A stretch of 64,000 nucleotides of DNA, taken from contig NZ_RPOK01000007.1 in NCBI RefSeq assembly GCF_003820355.1, forward strand, positions 26,597 through 90,596. Direction: 5' to 3'. Shown one piece after another: positions 1 through 9,895 of this stretch. Both the position numbers and the translations under genes were made by a program. Positions within the stretch are counted from its first letter, which is position 1. Every line of letters begins with the position of its first letter. This DNA comes from Paralteromonas sediminis. GTDB lineage: Bacteria; Pseudomonadota; Gammaproteobacteria; Enterobacterales; Alteromonadaceae. The notes under the pieces are model-generated. The model saw nothing but the letters and a program-made list of their open reading frames with translations. It was not told where the DNA came from and did no database searches.

Positions 1-1094
1 GTAGAAATGCCTACATAGAGCGTATTCATGCCTCTTATGACAGAGTGTTGGGTAACAATAAAGTGACTGTTATAGAAGGCTATGCGACGTTTGTTAACAA
101 CAATACCGTGGAGGTAAACGGGAAAACTTACACGGCTGACCACATTTTGATTGCTACCGGCGGGCGCCCAAATGTAGATAACGTACCTGGTGCGGAACTC
201 GGCATAACCTCAGATGTTTTTTTTGAGCTACAGGCACAACCTAAACGTGTGGTTGTAGCCGGTGCGGGCTACATCGCCGTAGAACTGGCGGGTGTAATGC
301 ATAGCCTGGGCAGTGAGACCCACCTACTGGTGCGTAATAATGCACCACTGCGTAACTTTGACCCCATGCTGAGTGAGACCCTGACAGACATGATCCGTAC
401 CGACGGGCCCACATTACATACACATCACATCATCAAGGAAGTTGAAAAAATGGCTGATGGTAGTTTGTGCGTCATCATGACAAGCGGTGAGAGAATTGAA
501 GCAGATTGCCTTATATGGGCCATTGGCAGAAGTCCCGCAGTTGATAATCTGGGACTAGAAAACACCGACGTTACACTTAACGAAAAAGGCTTCATTGAAG
601 TTGATAAATTTCAAAACACCAATGCCAAAAGCATTTATGCAGTGGGCGACTGTATTGGTAAGGTTGATTTAACACCGGTTGCTGTGAAGGCAGGACGATT
701 ATTGTCAGAACGTTTATTCAACAACCAACCTGATGCGCATATGGATTACGATCTCATTCCCACGGTTGTTTTCAGTCATCCGCCTATTGGCACAATGGGA
801 CTCACAGAGCCAGAGGCGGTAGCTAAGTATGGTGACAATAATATTCAAGTCTACAATTCAAGTTTTGCTGCCATGTACACGGCAGTAACCGCACATCGAC
901 AAACCACAAAGATGAAACTGATTTGTGCCGGCCCTGAGCAAAAGGTGGTTGGGATCCATGGCATAGGGTTTGCCATGGATGAAATATTGCAGGGCTTTGC
1001 CGTTGCAATGAAAATGGGCGCAACAAAAGCTGATTTCGACGCTTGTGTCGCAATTCATCCTACCAGCGCTGAAGAATATGTCACTATGACATAA
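1..1094 (+). CDS. gorA: Glutathione reductase, 3' part (truncated by the window edge)
   Basis: This is the C-terminal three quarters of the FAD/NADPH-dependent flavoenzyme that reduces glutathione disulfide in the cytoplasm. The frame is open from base 3 (codons R-N-A-Y-I-E-R-I-H) with no true start, so the start and the redox-active CxxxxC lie upstream of the window. Visible landmarks are ILIATGGRP, the NADPH-binding [11 protein letters not shown], the second FAD-binding stretch YAVGD, the dimer-domain stretch [12 protein letters not shown], and the C-terminal catalytic IHPTSAEE with its His. The whole segment matches E. coli Gor closely from memory. A GTG at 45 could be mistaken for the start but lies well inside the protein. 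A hairpin terminator follows. Confidence 0.97.
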   Translation, partial: RNAYIERIHASYDRVLGNNKVTVIEGYATFVNNNTVEVNGKTYTADHILIATGGRPNVDNVPGAELGITSDVFFELQAQPKRVVVAGAGYIAVELAGVMHSLGSETHLLVRNNAPLRNFDPMLSETLTDMIRTDGPTLHTHHIIKEVEKMADGSLCVIMTSGERIEADCLIWAIGRSPAVDNLGLENTDVTLNEKGFIEVDKFQNTNAKSIYAVGDCIGKVDLTPVAVKAGRLLSERLFNNQPDAHMDYDLIPTVVFSHPPIGTMGLTEPEAVAKYGDNNIQVYNSSFAAMYTAVTAHRQTTKMKLICAGPEQKVVGIHGIGFAMDEILQGFAVAMKMGATKADFDACVAIHPTSAEEYVTMT

Positions 1095-1112
1095 ATGTAT
1101 TCGCACACTTCT

Positions 1113-1149
1113 GGCAATTGCTCATAACGTGTGTAATTGCCTTTTTTTT
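1113..1149 (+). terminator. Rho-independent terminator of gorA
   Basis: Stem GGCAATT (1113-1119) pairs with AATTGCC (1135-1141) across a 15-base loop and is followed by a run of eight T. It lies 19 bases after the gorA stop. Confidence 0.75.
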
Positions 1150-1157
1150 ACAAAAAA

Positions 1158-1196
1158 TTCACTTTTGCACACGTCCAATCGTATACTCCGTGCAAA
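1158..1196 (+). promoter_or_regulatory. Candidate promoter with inverted repeat upstream of the amidohydrolase gene
   Basis: A good -10 box TATACT (1182-1187) has a weak -35 TTCACT (1158-1163) at an 18-base spacing. The -10 is flanked by a perfect 7-base inverted repeat, TTTGCAC (1164-1170) and GTGCAAA (1190-1196), which could be an operator. The regulator is unknown. Confidence 0.4.
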
Positions 1197-1222
1197 CAAT
1201 AAAACAATGCGACAGGAACACC

Positions 1223-4200
1223 ATGACAAACACATCCAGGTTACTAACAACCTTAATGTTGGCCGCTTTTTCTTCCTTGTGCTTGGCAGAGGAAGAACAA
1301 CCGAAGTGGGACGTACTAAACCCGCCATATGAAACCAAACCTGTACAAATACAAACTGATGAAACAACCTGGTCTAGCCTAGATATCTCACCTGATGGGT
1401 CGTTTATGGTGTTTGATATGTTGGGGGATATTTACAAAGTGAGCACTGAGGGGGGCGAAGCAACTGCGCTTACTCAAGAGTTCGCCTGGAATATTCACCC
1501 CTCAATCTCTCCTGATGGAAAACAGATTGCATTCATCTCAGATCGTGGTGGTCTATCAAATATATGGGTGATGAATACAGACGGCACAGGTTTGCGTCAA
1601 GTTAGTCAAGAAAAGAAAAACCTCATTCATTCGCCTAAATGGAGCCCTGATGGTGAATTTATTGTGGCGACAAAAGGCATCATGTCGAGCCGCAGTATTC
1701 CAGCAGGTGAAATTTGGTTGTATCACAAGTCAGGTGGCGATGGGATCGCCATTAAAGAAAGAGTGAATGGCAAGCGGGAGCAAAACAACATTGCAGATCC
1801 TGCATTTTCACATGACGGCACATACATCTATTACACACAAAACACAGTCCCTGGTAGCCAGTTTGAGTACAATCGCGACCCGCTTGAAGGCATTTTTGCT
1901 ATTACCAGGTATGACAGAGAGACGGGTGAAGAAACCCGCCTAATTAGTGGTACGGGCGGTGCCATTGTGCCCACACCTTCACCAGACGGGAAATACCTAG
2001 CATTTGTACGCAGAGTCAAAAATGACACTGCATTATTCATCAAAGACCTGACTTCGGGAAAAGAAACCCTGCTCACTAGAGAGCTTGAACGAGACATGCA
2101 GGAAGGGTTCGGTACCGAGGGGTACTTTGCTTATTTTGACTGGACGCCAGACAGTGAATCTATTGTTTACTGGACCGGCGGTAAGTTTCATAAACTCAAT
2201 ATAGCGAACAAAGCATCCAGTATCATCCCTGTGTCAGTTAACGCCACCGTGAACGTTGCTCAGAACCTGCGTTTCCCCGTGGAAGTCGCGCCAGATGAAT
2301 TTGATGTCAAAATGATACGTTGGTCACAAGCCTCACCTGATGGTAAATCCATCCTATTTCAGGCATTGGGCAAACTTTATCTGCGCGATATTAAAAGCGG
2401 CAAGCTTAGACGTCTGACAAAACAAGATGAACATGATGAGTATTACCCCAGATATTCACATGATGGTAAGCACATTGTTTACACCACATGGAGCGATAAG
2501 GACCTGGGTGCGGTGCGTATCGTATCGGCCCGAGGTGGAAAAGGAAAAGTAGTCAGTACAGAGCCGGGCCATTTTATTGAACCCAGCTTTTCTATTGATG
2601 ATGAATATGTAACATACCGCAAATTTACCGGCGGTTACTTACTTGACCCAGCATACTCTCTCAACCCCGGTATTTATGTCACGCATATTGATGATGGCAC
2701 CACAAAAAGAGTCAATAATCGAGGCATGCGCCCGCACTTCGCCGGCAGCAATGACAGAGTCTATTTTACCGAGTCTGTAGCAGGTAAACCCTATCCTGAA
2801 ACCCAGCTATCCAGCGTCAATTTGGATGGCAAAGACAGACGTACACATTTGTACGGTGCAGACAAAGTCAGTGAGTACCGTCTTTCACCTGATGGCAAGT
2901 ATGTCGCCTTTGTTCATCAATTTAATACTTACGTTGCCCGGTATGCCGAAAACGGTAAAAAACGTAAGCTAAGTCCAACGATGAAATCTATGCCGGTTAA
3001 AAAGCTGTCATCGCGAGCCGGCGAATATTTAGTGTGGAGTGCGGACAGTCGAAATGTAGGTTGGCACCATGGCCCGTTTTACTTCAATCGTGACCTCAAC
3101 GATGCCTTTGATTTCCTCGCTGGCGCGCCTGAGGCATTACCCGAACCGATTGCTGAGGGTCTTGATCTTTCCTTTAAACAAGCTGCAGATATACCGCAAG
3201 GTATCAAGGCTTTAGTAGGGGGAACAGTTGTTACCATGCGCGATGCAGATAATACGCAGGAAATTATCCAGGATGGTGTGGTTGTTTTCGAAGGCAATCG
3301 AATTACTGCTGTCGGTGCAAAAGGTGACGTGGTAATTCCAGATGACGCCATGGTCGTTGATGTCTCGGGTCATACTGTATTGCCAGGCCTGATTGACGCT
3401 CACTCCCATGGACCACATGGCCGCAATGAAATTATCCCAGAGCAAAATTGGGCCCAATTTTCTAATGTGGCATTTGGTGTTACCACTATCCATGACCCAT
3501 CGAATGATACCACTGAAATTTTCTCCGCTGCTGAGTTACAACGTGCCGGAAAGCGAATCTCTCCACGTATCTATTCTACCGGCACCATTTTGTATGGCGC
3601 GGAGTCCATGGGGTATAAAGCTATTATTAACAATAGAGAAGACGCCTACTTTCATGTTCAGCGTTTGAAGGACACGGGTGCAATCTCAGTGAAAAGTTAC
3701 AACCAGCCCCGTCGTGACCAACGTCAGCAGGTTATTTCTGCCGCAAAAGAGTTGGGTATGATGGTAATGCCTGAAGGTGGCGGTAAATTCCAGCAAAATG
3801 TTTCCATGATGGTAGACGGCCACACTGTTAACGAACACGCTATTCCGATTGCATACGGTTATAGCGATCTCACTCAGCTTTGGGCAGCCACTGAATACGC
3901 CTATAATCCCACCTTGCTGGTTGCCTATGGCGGCATGATGGGCGAAGAATATTTCTATGACCGCAGAGAAGTATGGAAAAACCCGCGCTTGCTTCGCTAT
4001 ACCCCCTCTTATTTAGTCGACAGTCGTGCTATTCGTCGTCCTGCTGCACCCGATGGGTATTACAATCATATCGATGTTGCGGCATACGCCAAAACTCTGC
4101 GAGACAATGGCGTGAGGGTTGTACTGGGCCCACACGGCCAGCGTGAAGGACTGGGCACACATTGGGAGATGTTTATTCTACACCAGGGCGGCTTTACGCC

Positions 4201-4519
4201 ATGGGAAGCGCTGCGTGGTGCAACCTATGATGGAGCTATTCATTTGGGCATGGACAAAGACATAGGCACACTGGAGGTCGGCAAACTGGCAGATATTGTG
4301 GTTATAGAGGGCGATGTCCTTAACGATATGCGTCGTAGTGAATATGTGACATACACCGTACTAAATGGCCGTATTTATGAATCAGCGACGATGAACGAAG
4401 TGGGCAGTAAAGAAAAACGTGCTGAGTTTTTCTTCGAAGGCGATAACGATGCCTTTATGCCGATGGCAACGTCACTAGAAATTCACAACAAATCTCATAT
4501 GTACCACTGGAAACACTAA
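1223..4519 (+). CDS. Secreted beta-propeller/amidohydrolase fusion protein
   Basis: A protein of about 1098 residues. The ATG at 1223 is chosen because AGGA sits just upstream and it opens directly into a signal peptide (MTNTSRLLTTLMLAAF, cleavage near LCLA-EEE); the frame extends upstream but has no leader there. The N-terminal 650 residues carry repeated SPDG(K/S) motifs typical of TolB/WD40-like PD40 propellers. The C-terminal 400 residues are a metal-dependent amidohydrolase: GLIDAHSHGPHG has the HxH metal motif, a conserved SVKSY Lys follows, and the end has GTLEVGKLADIVV. Related proteins are annotated as periplasmic amidohydrolases; the substrate is not known and I do not assign one. 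It is a single gene between two terminators. Confidence 0.88.
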   Translation: MTNTSRLLTTLMLAAFSSLCLAEEEQPKWDVLNPPYETKPVQIQTDETTWSSLDISPDGSFMVFDMLGDIYKVSTEGGEATALTQEFAWNIHPSISPDGKQIAFISDRGGLSNIWVMNTDGTGLRQVSQEKKNLIHSPKWSPDGEFIVATKGIMSSRSIPAGEIWLYHKSGGDGIAIKERVNGKREQNNIADPAFSHDGTYIYYTQNTVPGSQFEYNRDPLEGIFAITRYDRETGEETRLISGTGGAIVPTPSPDGKYLAFVRRVKNDTALFIKDLTSGKETLLTRELERDMQEGFGTEGYFAYFDWTPDSESIVYWTGGKFHKLNIANKASSIIPVSVNATVNVAQNLRFPVEVAPDEFDVKMIRWSQASPDGKSILFQALGKLYLRDIKSGKLRRLTKQDEHDEYYPRYSHDGKHIVYTTWSDKDLGAVRIVSARGGKGKVVSTEPGHFIEPSFSIDDEYVTYRKFTGGYLLDPAYSLNPGIYVTHIDDGTTKRVNNRGMRPHFAGSNDRVYFTESVAGKPYPETQLSSVNLDGKDRRTHLYGADKVSEYRLSPDGKYVAFVHQFNTYVARYAENGKKRKLSPTMKSMPVKKLSSRAGEYLVWSADSRNVGWHHGPFYFNRDLNDAFDFLAGAPEALPEPIAEGLDLSFKQAADIPQGIKALVGGTVVTMRDADNTQEIIQDGVVVFEGNRITAVGAKGDVVIPDDAMVVDVSGHTVLPGLIDAHSHGPHGRNEIIPEQNWAQFSNVAFGVTTIHDPSNDTTEIFSAAELQRAGKRISPRIYSTGTILYGAESMGYKAIINNREDAYFHVQRLKDTGAISVKSYNQPRRDQRQQVISAAKELGMMVMPEGGGKFQQNVSMMVDGHTVNEHAIPIAYGYSDLTQLWAATEYAYNPTLLVAYGGMMGEEYFYDRREVWKNPRLLRYTPSYLVDSRAIRRPAAPDGYYNHIDVAAYAKTLRDNGVRVVLGPHGQREGLGTHWEMFILHQGGFTPWEALRGATYDGAIHLGMDKDIGTLEVGKLADIVVIEGDVLNDMRRSEYVTYTVLNGRIYESATMNEVGSKEKRAEFFFEGDNDAFMPMATSLEIHNKSHMYHWKH

Positions 4520-4529
4520 GTGAGCAGGG

Positions 4530-4560
4530 AGCATGTTGCCAGTCTGGCAACATGCTTTTT
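4530..4560 (+). terminator. Rho-independent terminator of the amidohydrolase gene
   Basis: An 11-base-pair stem AGCATGTTGCC/GGCAACATGCT with loop AGTCT and five T at the end. It lies just past the stop codon, in the gap before the converging HMG-CoA reductase gene. Confidence 0.9.
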
Positions 4561-4567
4561 CGCTGTA

Positions 4568-6115
4568 TCAGCGGTTTCTTCCATATTGCTCGTGAGAAGA
4601 CACCCAATCAGAAGACGAAATTGCAGAGGCAAGAGATACCTCTCCAGCTAAAGCTACTGCACCCACTATTTCAGCAAATTTATAGCAGCGGTCGCGACCG
4701 TAACAATCCATCATCTGTAAACATTCCTTTTGAGTACCAATACCCGTGCCACCGCCATATGTGGCCACTATGAGTGATGGTATTGTCAATGAAAGATACA
4801 AGTCCCCTTCTTCGGTTAGCTCCGAATACATTATCGCCGCAGAGGATTCTGATACGTTTGCTACGTCTTGCCCAGTTGCGATGAACATAGCGGTAATCCC
4901 ATTGGGGGAGTGCAACCCTGTGTTGTTCACCCCCGACAAAAATGACCCCACAGCGGATACTCTGGCGTGATAATCGATTTGCTTGGGATCCACCCGCATC
5001 ACATCCAACAAGTGCTCTCGCTTGATTGTCGCTTCTGCTACCACCCGCTTGCCACGAGTTCGCATGATATTTATTTGCGAGGCTTTTTTGTCAGTGGCAA
5101 AGTTCGATTCTAAATAGAAGTCTTTAATGCCTTCATAGTGGTCAAGAATCCAGCCACAGGCAGCAAACGTGGCACGCCCCACCATATTCTGGCCTGCCGC
5201 GTCTCCCGTTTTGTAGTTAAAACGCAAAAACGCAAATTTGTTAGACAGAAAATTATCAATATAAGTGAGCTTAGCAACAGAAGAGGTAGATTCCGCATGC
5301 TCACGAATCGGCCCCATATTTTCATTGACCCATTTCACAAAGTCTCTTGCGCCGCGGGCATTTTCAAATACAAAAACTGGCGCACGTTGCATAGCATCGT
5401 CAATCACAGTGGCCGTGATACCGCCACTGGCGTTGAGTAATTTCATTCCGCGGTTGTATGAAGCAACCAAGGTACCCTCTGTTGTAGCCATGGGGATCAT
5501 GAACTCCCCCTGTGCATGCTCACCGTTGACTACGACTGGCCCAGCCACCCCCATTGGGACCTGAGCAACGCCGATAAAATGTTCTATGTTGCCCTTTAAT
5601 GTTTGTGGGTCGATTGAATATTTACCGACATGGTCGAGTTTGGCGCCCGAAAAGTTTTCGAATGCCTGTTGCCGCGTTTTTATAATTGCCTGCCCGTAGT
5701 CATCATGAGGATCACGTGGGATCCCTGTGACAGGTTTGTCATCTGATGAAATGTTGTCTTCCACTTCAAACTTGAGCTTGCCAAATGGGGCTGCTCGAAA
5801 AGAAATCCCCAACTTGCGTTTTTCGGGGCTTATAGGTTCATCAATGTCCATCAGTACAGTGACTGCGTCCCGCAAAGGGAAAGGAATATTACCGTCCTGA
5901 TTAACTTCTGCCATGGAGAGAATTTTATGCGCACCTATCTGCAAGCTAATTTTACTTGGGTCAATTTCTTTTCCGTCCAACGTAACAAACAGTAACTCTT
6001 CAATGGTCGCGTCTTTTAGACGGTTTTTGAGCATAAAGCTCACTGTTTTATTTCGCTTTGTTAAGCTGGCTCTGGTGTACAGCTGCTTTAATAACATACT
6101 TGGCACAAACATCAT
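4568..6115 (-). CDS. Hydroxymethylglutaryl-CoA reductase, class I-like
   Basis: A reductase of about 515 residues that would convert HMG-CoA to mevalonate. The catalytic residues are visible: Glu in TTEGTLVASYNRG, the Lys of TDKKAS, the GTGIGTQ nucleotide-loop segment, and a C-terminal His in WVSSHEQYGRNR, which is the class I (eukaryote/archaeal) arrangement. About 110 extra N-terminal residues precede the catalytic domain. Two adjacent ATGs follow an AGGAG; 6115 is given, but 6112 has slightly better spacing. The longer frame to 6271 lacks a ribosome site. No other mevalonate-pathway gene is in the window, so its physiological role is open. It is divergent from the RiPP operon. Confidence 0.9.
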   Translation of the reverse strand: MMFVPSMLLKQLYTRASLTKRNKTVSFMLKNRLKDATIEELLFVTLDGKEIDPSKISLQIGAHKILSMAEVNQDGNIPFPLRDAVTVLMDIDEPISPEKRKLGISFRAAPFGKLKFEVEDNISSDDKPVTGIPRDPHDDYGQAIIKTRQQAFENFSGAKLDHVGKYSIDPQTLKGNIEHFIGVAQVPMGVAGPVVVNGEHAQGEFMIPMATTEGTLVASYNRGMKLLNASGGITATVIDDAMQRAPVFVFENARGARDFVKWVNENMGPIREHAESTSSVAKLTYIDNFLSNKFAFLRFNYKTGDAAGQNMVGRATFAACGWILDHYEGIKDFYLESNFATDKKASQINIMRTRGKRVVAEATIKREHLLDVMRVDPKQIDYHARVSAVGSFLSGVNNTGLHSPNGITAMFIATGQDVANVSESSAAIMYSELTEEGDLYLSLTIPSLIVATYGGGTGIGTQKECLQMMDCYGRDRCYKFAEIVGAVALAGEVSLASAISSSDWVSSHEQYGRNR

Positions 6116-6474
6116 GACTCTCCTAGGTAGGTGTCGATTATTATTCTCAATTCTATATTTAACCCTTACCTTTTTAATTTCCAGCTTTTTTCTAGTTTTG
6201 TTAATGAGACAAATTACATAGTTATTGGGACATTTAGACCTTCCAAACTGGAAAAAAAGGCCTTTTCTCACTCTGGCAAGCGAGCGTTAGTCACGCCTCG
6301 TATTCTCTTTCGGGTCGGGAGCATTAACCTCGTCACGGAGGTGCCATGGAACCGGTGCCAAGGAGACGGACAAAGTAGGGACACTAGGTTTTTCAGCCCG
6401 TTTACATGGAATTTATATGTGCCCAGGGATGGGCTGACTTTTCATTATCCACAACAAGGAGTGTGCTAAGGATC
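6116..6474. other. Intergenic region between HMG-CoA reductase and the RiPP operon
   Basis: About 360 bases without a convincing gene, lying between divergent transcription units, so it should hold promoters for both. The left half is AT-rich. A direct repeat GGTGCCA occurs at about 6340 and 6354. A 10-codon ATG frame starts at 6345 behind GGAGG, but there is no support that it is real. I could not place a convincing -35/-10 pair for either direction. Confidence 0.5.
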
Positions 6475-7740
6475 ATGGTTGAGCAAATGAGGACAGGGTT
6501 GTTTCGCAGACAAGTCATTGACAGGCAAGGCCAGTCATTATTTGGAAAGGTGATCGTGACACCTCAGATGCCTACCTATCTAGTGGTGAGTATCTTATTG
6601 GTCTGGTTAATCTCTGGTATTTATTGGCTGCTCACTGGTAGTTATGCTCGGCAGGTGAGTGCCACCGGATGGATAGAGCCAAAAAATGGGGTAGTACAAC
6701 ATTTCGCCTCTCGCACATCGGGCACTGTCAAATCAGTGCAAGTTTCAGCCGGAGAGTGGGTTGAAAAAGATCAGGTACTGATGCGGATTGAAACTGAATC
6801 CTATACCAGCACCGGAAAGCCCGTCGCAGAACTAATTTTGGACCAGTTGTATTGGTTAAGAGCTGACTTAGAGCGTCAGATCACTCGGGCAAGCGAAGAG
6901 TTTGACATGCAGCTTGCCGAGAAGCGCAGCCAGCTAAACCATCTAAAGCGTGATTCCGAGCATTTAAGGCGAATATATTCCTCAGTTAGCCAGCAGGCGG
7001 ACCTGTCGTCAGAAAACCTGAAAAAAGTTGAGAAACTACATCGTGAGGGGTGGGTGAATGGATCAGATTTGGATCACGCTAAACAAGGTGCATTGCGTGC
7101 TCAAACACAAAGACTTCAAATGGGACGTGAGCTTATCAAACTGGAGGAGCAAATTAGTGCATTACGCTTTCAGTTAAATCAGCTCCCAACACAACAACAA
7201 AATTATGTTGCCAACTTGGAAAGACAGAAAAGAGAAAACGAACAACGCTTGATACAGCTCAATGCCGAGCGTCAGGAAGTCATACTGGCAAAAACTAGCG
7301 GTCATATAACAGAAGTGTTAGCTATACCAGGCCAGAGGCTTAATGTAAGTAAGCCATTACTTTCAATAATGAGTAACGACAAAAAGATGGAGGCTACCAT
7401 TCTTCTGCCAGTAAACGCGGCAGGTTTTGTACAGACTGGTCAAGCCCTGAAGATTAGATACGATGCCTTTCCACATGAAAAGTTCGGTTTGTTTAACGGA
7501 ACGGTGACGTCAATATCAGAAAGTGTTCTTCTACCCAACGAGCTCTATCGGACGACTGTTGCGATCAATGAGCCGTTTTATCTTGTGCGTGCAGAGCTCA
7601 ATCGAGACAGCATCACTGCGTATGGAAAGTCAATTCGCCTAAAAGCTGGCATGACGTTAAGCACTCAAATTACTACTGGTCATCGCTCAATCCTGGAATG
7701 GCTATTTGAACCCCTCTTATCACTGAAAGGAAGGGTATAG
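6475..7740 (+). CDS. HlyD-family membrane fusion protein of the RiPP exporter
   Basis: A periplasmic adaptor of about 421 residues that would link the inner-membrane ABC exporter to a TolC-like outer-membrane channel. It has a short cytoplasmic N-terminus, one membrane span at about residues 34-54 (VVSILLVWLISGIYWLL), a barrel-sandwich segment (SGTVKSVQVSAGEWVEKDQVLMRIE), a long heptad-rich coiled-coil hairpin at about 120-270 and a C-terminal beta-barrel part, as in CvaA-type fusion proteins of peptide secretion. The ATG at 6475 has TAAGGA very close and AAGGAG 13 bases upstream; ATG 6487 is possible. Four bases separate it from the exporter gene. No TolC gene is in the window. Confidence 0.9.
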   Translation: MVEQMRTGLFRRQVIDRQGQSLFGKVIVTPQMPTYLVVSILLVWLISGIYWLLTGSYARQVSATGWIEPKNGVVQHFASRTSGTVKSVQVSAGEWVEKDQVLMRIETESYTSTGKPVAELILDQLYWLRADLERQITRASEEFDMQLAEKRSQLNHLKRDSEHLRRIYSSVSQQADLSSENLKKVEKLHREGWVNGSDLDHAKQGALRAQTQRLQMGRELIKLEEQISALRFQLNQLPTQQQNYVANLERQKRENEQRLIQLNAERQEVILAKTSGHITEVLAIPGQRLNVSKPLLSIMSNDKKMEATILLPVNAAGFVQTGQALKIRYDAFPHEKFGLFNGTVTSISESVLLPNELYRTTVAINEPFYLVRAELNRDSITAYGKSIRLKAGMTLSTQITTGHRSILEWLFEPLLSLKGRV

Positions 7741-7744
7741 CACA

Positions 7745-9895
7745 ATGACAACGGACACATTTACAGCGACCACCTTCAAGCCATCGCTCAATCTATGGAA
7801 GAAATCCACGCCACTGGTACTTCAGGCTGAGAGCAGCGAATGTGGACTTGCCTGCCTGGCAATGATTGGTGGTTTCTATGGACAAACGCCGGATATGGTA
7901 TCCATGCGCGCCAAATATGCTATTCCCAGCCAGGGAGCCAACTTAAATCAGATAATAAAAATTGCCGCTGACTGGGGGATGTCTGCTAGGGCGTTAAAAC
8001 TAGAGTTGAGCCATTTAGAGCAGTTGTCTTTGCCTTGTATTCTGCATTGGGACATGAATCATTTTGTTGTACTCTCGTCTGTTTCCAAGCGCTCAGCAAC
8101 CATTCTTGATCCTGCAATAGGCAAGCGAACCCTGTCCATTGGGCAAGTGTCTGAGCATTTTACTGGTATCGCACTTGAACTCTCTCCTACAGGGGACTTC
8201 ACTCAGAAACGACGTCGAACGGCTCTTACACTCTCGCACTTTATCAAAAATACAACCGGACTAAAAAGGCAGTTTGTTGTGCTGCTTACATTGTCGATGT
8301 TGCTACAACTTTTTGCTGTGCTCTCACCCTACTACATGCAAATAGTCATCGACGATGTCATTGCTAGGCATGATACTGCACTGCTTAGTGTTCTGGCACT
8401 TGGTTTCTCTCTGTTACTGCTAATTGAAGTAGGTACCCTCAGCTTTCGACAGTGCATTGTCCTAGCACTGAGCAGTAGGCTTAATCTGCAAATGAGTTGT
8501 CGCGTTTTTCAGCACCTTATCAGGTTACCTTATAGCTATTTTGCCAAACGGCATCTGGGCGATGTAGTTTCCCGATTCCAGTCGCTAGGACCAGTGAGAG
8601 AAATGCTAACACAAGGCATCATTGGCGCTATTTTGGACGGTTTTTTGGCCATAGTCACACTGCTGGTCATGTGTATTTATAACTTTCAGTTGACACTTGT
8701 CACGCTGACTGTTGTAACGCTTTACTTCACGATAAAGCGCATTATTTTTGTCCCCATGCACAGAATAAGTGCAGAGCAAATAGCGGCACGTGCGAATGAA
8801 AACACCCACTTCATGGAATCAGCGCGAGCCATAAAAACCATAAAATTATTCAATCAAGAAGCAAACAGAGAAAACAGTTGGCAACATAAGTTAGTCGAAT
8901 TACTAAATAAGGATATAGCAATCGGACGCTGGCATATCACAGCTCAGGCCATACAAAAGTTACTCTTCGGTGCCGAAAATCTCATCATTATTTACTTTGC
9001 GGCTACATCTATAATGGCAGGGGTGATGAGTGTGGGAATGGTATACGCGTTTATGGCATACAAAACACGGTTTATCGGTGCTATTGACAGCATCATTACT
9101 ACTTTTATCGAGCTCAGGTTGCTTAATGTCCATTTTGAACGTCTCAGTGATATTGTTTTCACAGAGCGGGATAAACTCACCGACGATTCATACCATCATG
9201 ACAATACCTCTTCAGCCCCTCTTGGAATAGATGTTGAGCAAATAACACACAGCTACAGCAAACACTCTCCAAATACCTTTACCAACCTAACTTTTTCAAT
9301 CAAGCCGGGTGAATGTGTTGCCATCACGGGAAAAAGTGGATGTGGTAAAACAACTCTTTTGCATTGTTTGATGGGACTATTGACTCCTACTGACGGCGAA
9401 ATCAGAGTTGGCGGCAAACAGTTAAGTACCTCACCACATCTAAGAGGTCGTTTTGCCGCTGTGATGCAGGATGATCAATGCTTGTCAGGCAACATTATCG
9501 ACAACATCACTTGCTTCGATCCAGCTCCAGACATGAACCGAGTCATTCAGGCGTCAAAAGTGGCAAGTCTGCATCAGGACATAAGCAACATGCCAATGCA
9601 GTATCAAACACTTATCGGTGATATGGGAAGTTGTCTTTCTGGCGGGCAGCAACAACGTCTTTTAATTGCTCGAGCACTTTACAAACAACCCTCAATTATC
9701 TTTATGGATGAAGCCACTGCCAATTTAGATGTAGCCACAGAAAGGACGGTAGGCAACAACATTGCTAAGCAAAAAGTCACTAGAGTTATTGTCGCTCACA
9801 GACCCCAAACCATCGCCATGGCAGACCGTGTATTACATCTGCATAACGGCACCCTTCAACACCTTACTAAAACAGCAACAGGAGAAACACCATGA
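7745..9895 (+). CDS. Peptidase-containing ABC transporter (C39, bacteriocin-type)
   Basis: A 716-residue fused exporter that cleaves double-glycine-type leaders and exports the peptide. The N-terminal C39 peptidase has Gln27 (oxyanion), Cys33 in SSECGLACLAM, His106 and Asp122, so it looks catalytically intact. Six membrane spans lie at about residues 165-450. The ATPase domain has Walker A GKSGCGKTT, signature LSGGQQQR, Walker B IIFMDEATANLD and the switch His in VIVAHRP. It is the second gene of the operon, and its stop overlaps the next start as ATGA. The obvious substrate is the peptide encoded at 10217. Confidence 0.95.
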   Translation: MTTDTFTATTFKPSLNLWKKSTPLVLQAESSECGLACLAMIGGFYGQTPDMVSMRAKYAIPSQGANLNQIIKIAADWGMSARALKLELSHLEQLSLPCILHWDMNHFVVLSSVSKRSATILDPAIGKRTLSIGQVSEHFTGIALELSPTGDFTQKRRRTALTLSHFIKNTTGLKRQFVVLLTLSMLLQLFAVLSPYYMQIVIDDVIARHDTALLSVLALGFSLLLLIEVGTLSFRQCIVLALSSRLNLQMSCRVFQHLIRLPYSYFAKRHLGDVVSRFQSLGPVREMLTQGIIGAILDGFLAIVTLLVMCIYNFQLTLVTLTVVTLYFTIKRIIFVPMHRISAEQIAARANENTHFMESARAIKTIKLFNQEANRENSWQHKLVELLNKDIAIGRWHITAQAIQKLLFGAENLIIIYFAATSIMAGVMSVGMVYAFMAYKTRFIGAIDSIITTFIELRLLNVHFERLSDIVFTERDKLTDDSYHHDNTSSAPLGIDVEQITHSYSKHSPNTFTNLTFSIKPGECVAITGKSGCGKTTLLHCLMGLLTPTDGEIRVGGKQLSTSPHLRGRFAAVMQDDQCLSGNIIDNITCFDPAPDMNRVIQASKVASLHQDISNMPMQYQTLIGDMGSCLSGGQQQRLLIARALYKQPSIIFMDEATANLDVATERTVGNNIAKQKVTRVIVAHRPQTIAMADRVLHLHNGTLQHLTKTATGETP

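Noticed and set aside
45..1094. GTG at 45 as the start of gorA
   Set aside because: The frame continues upstream to the window edge with residues that match glutathione reductase, so this is an internal codon.
1118..1222. N-terminal extension of the amidohydrolase to 1118
   Set aside because: It runs through the gorA terminator and the promoter; the ATG at 1223 opens directly into a signal peptide.
6345..6377. Ten-codon ATG frame behind GGAGG upstream of the RiPP operon
   Set aside because: Too short and without any support; could be chance.
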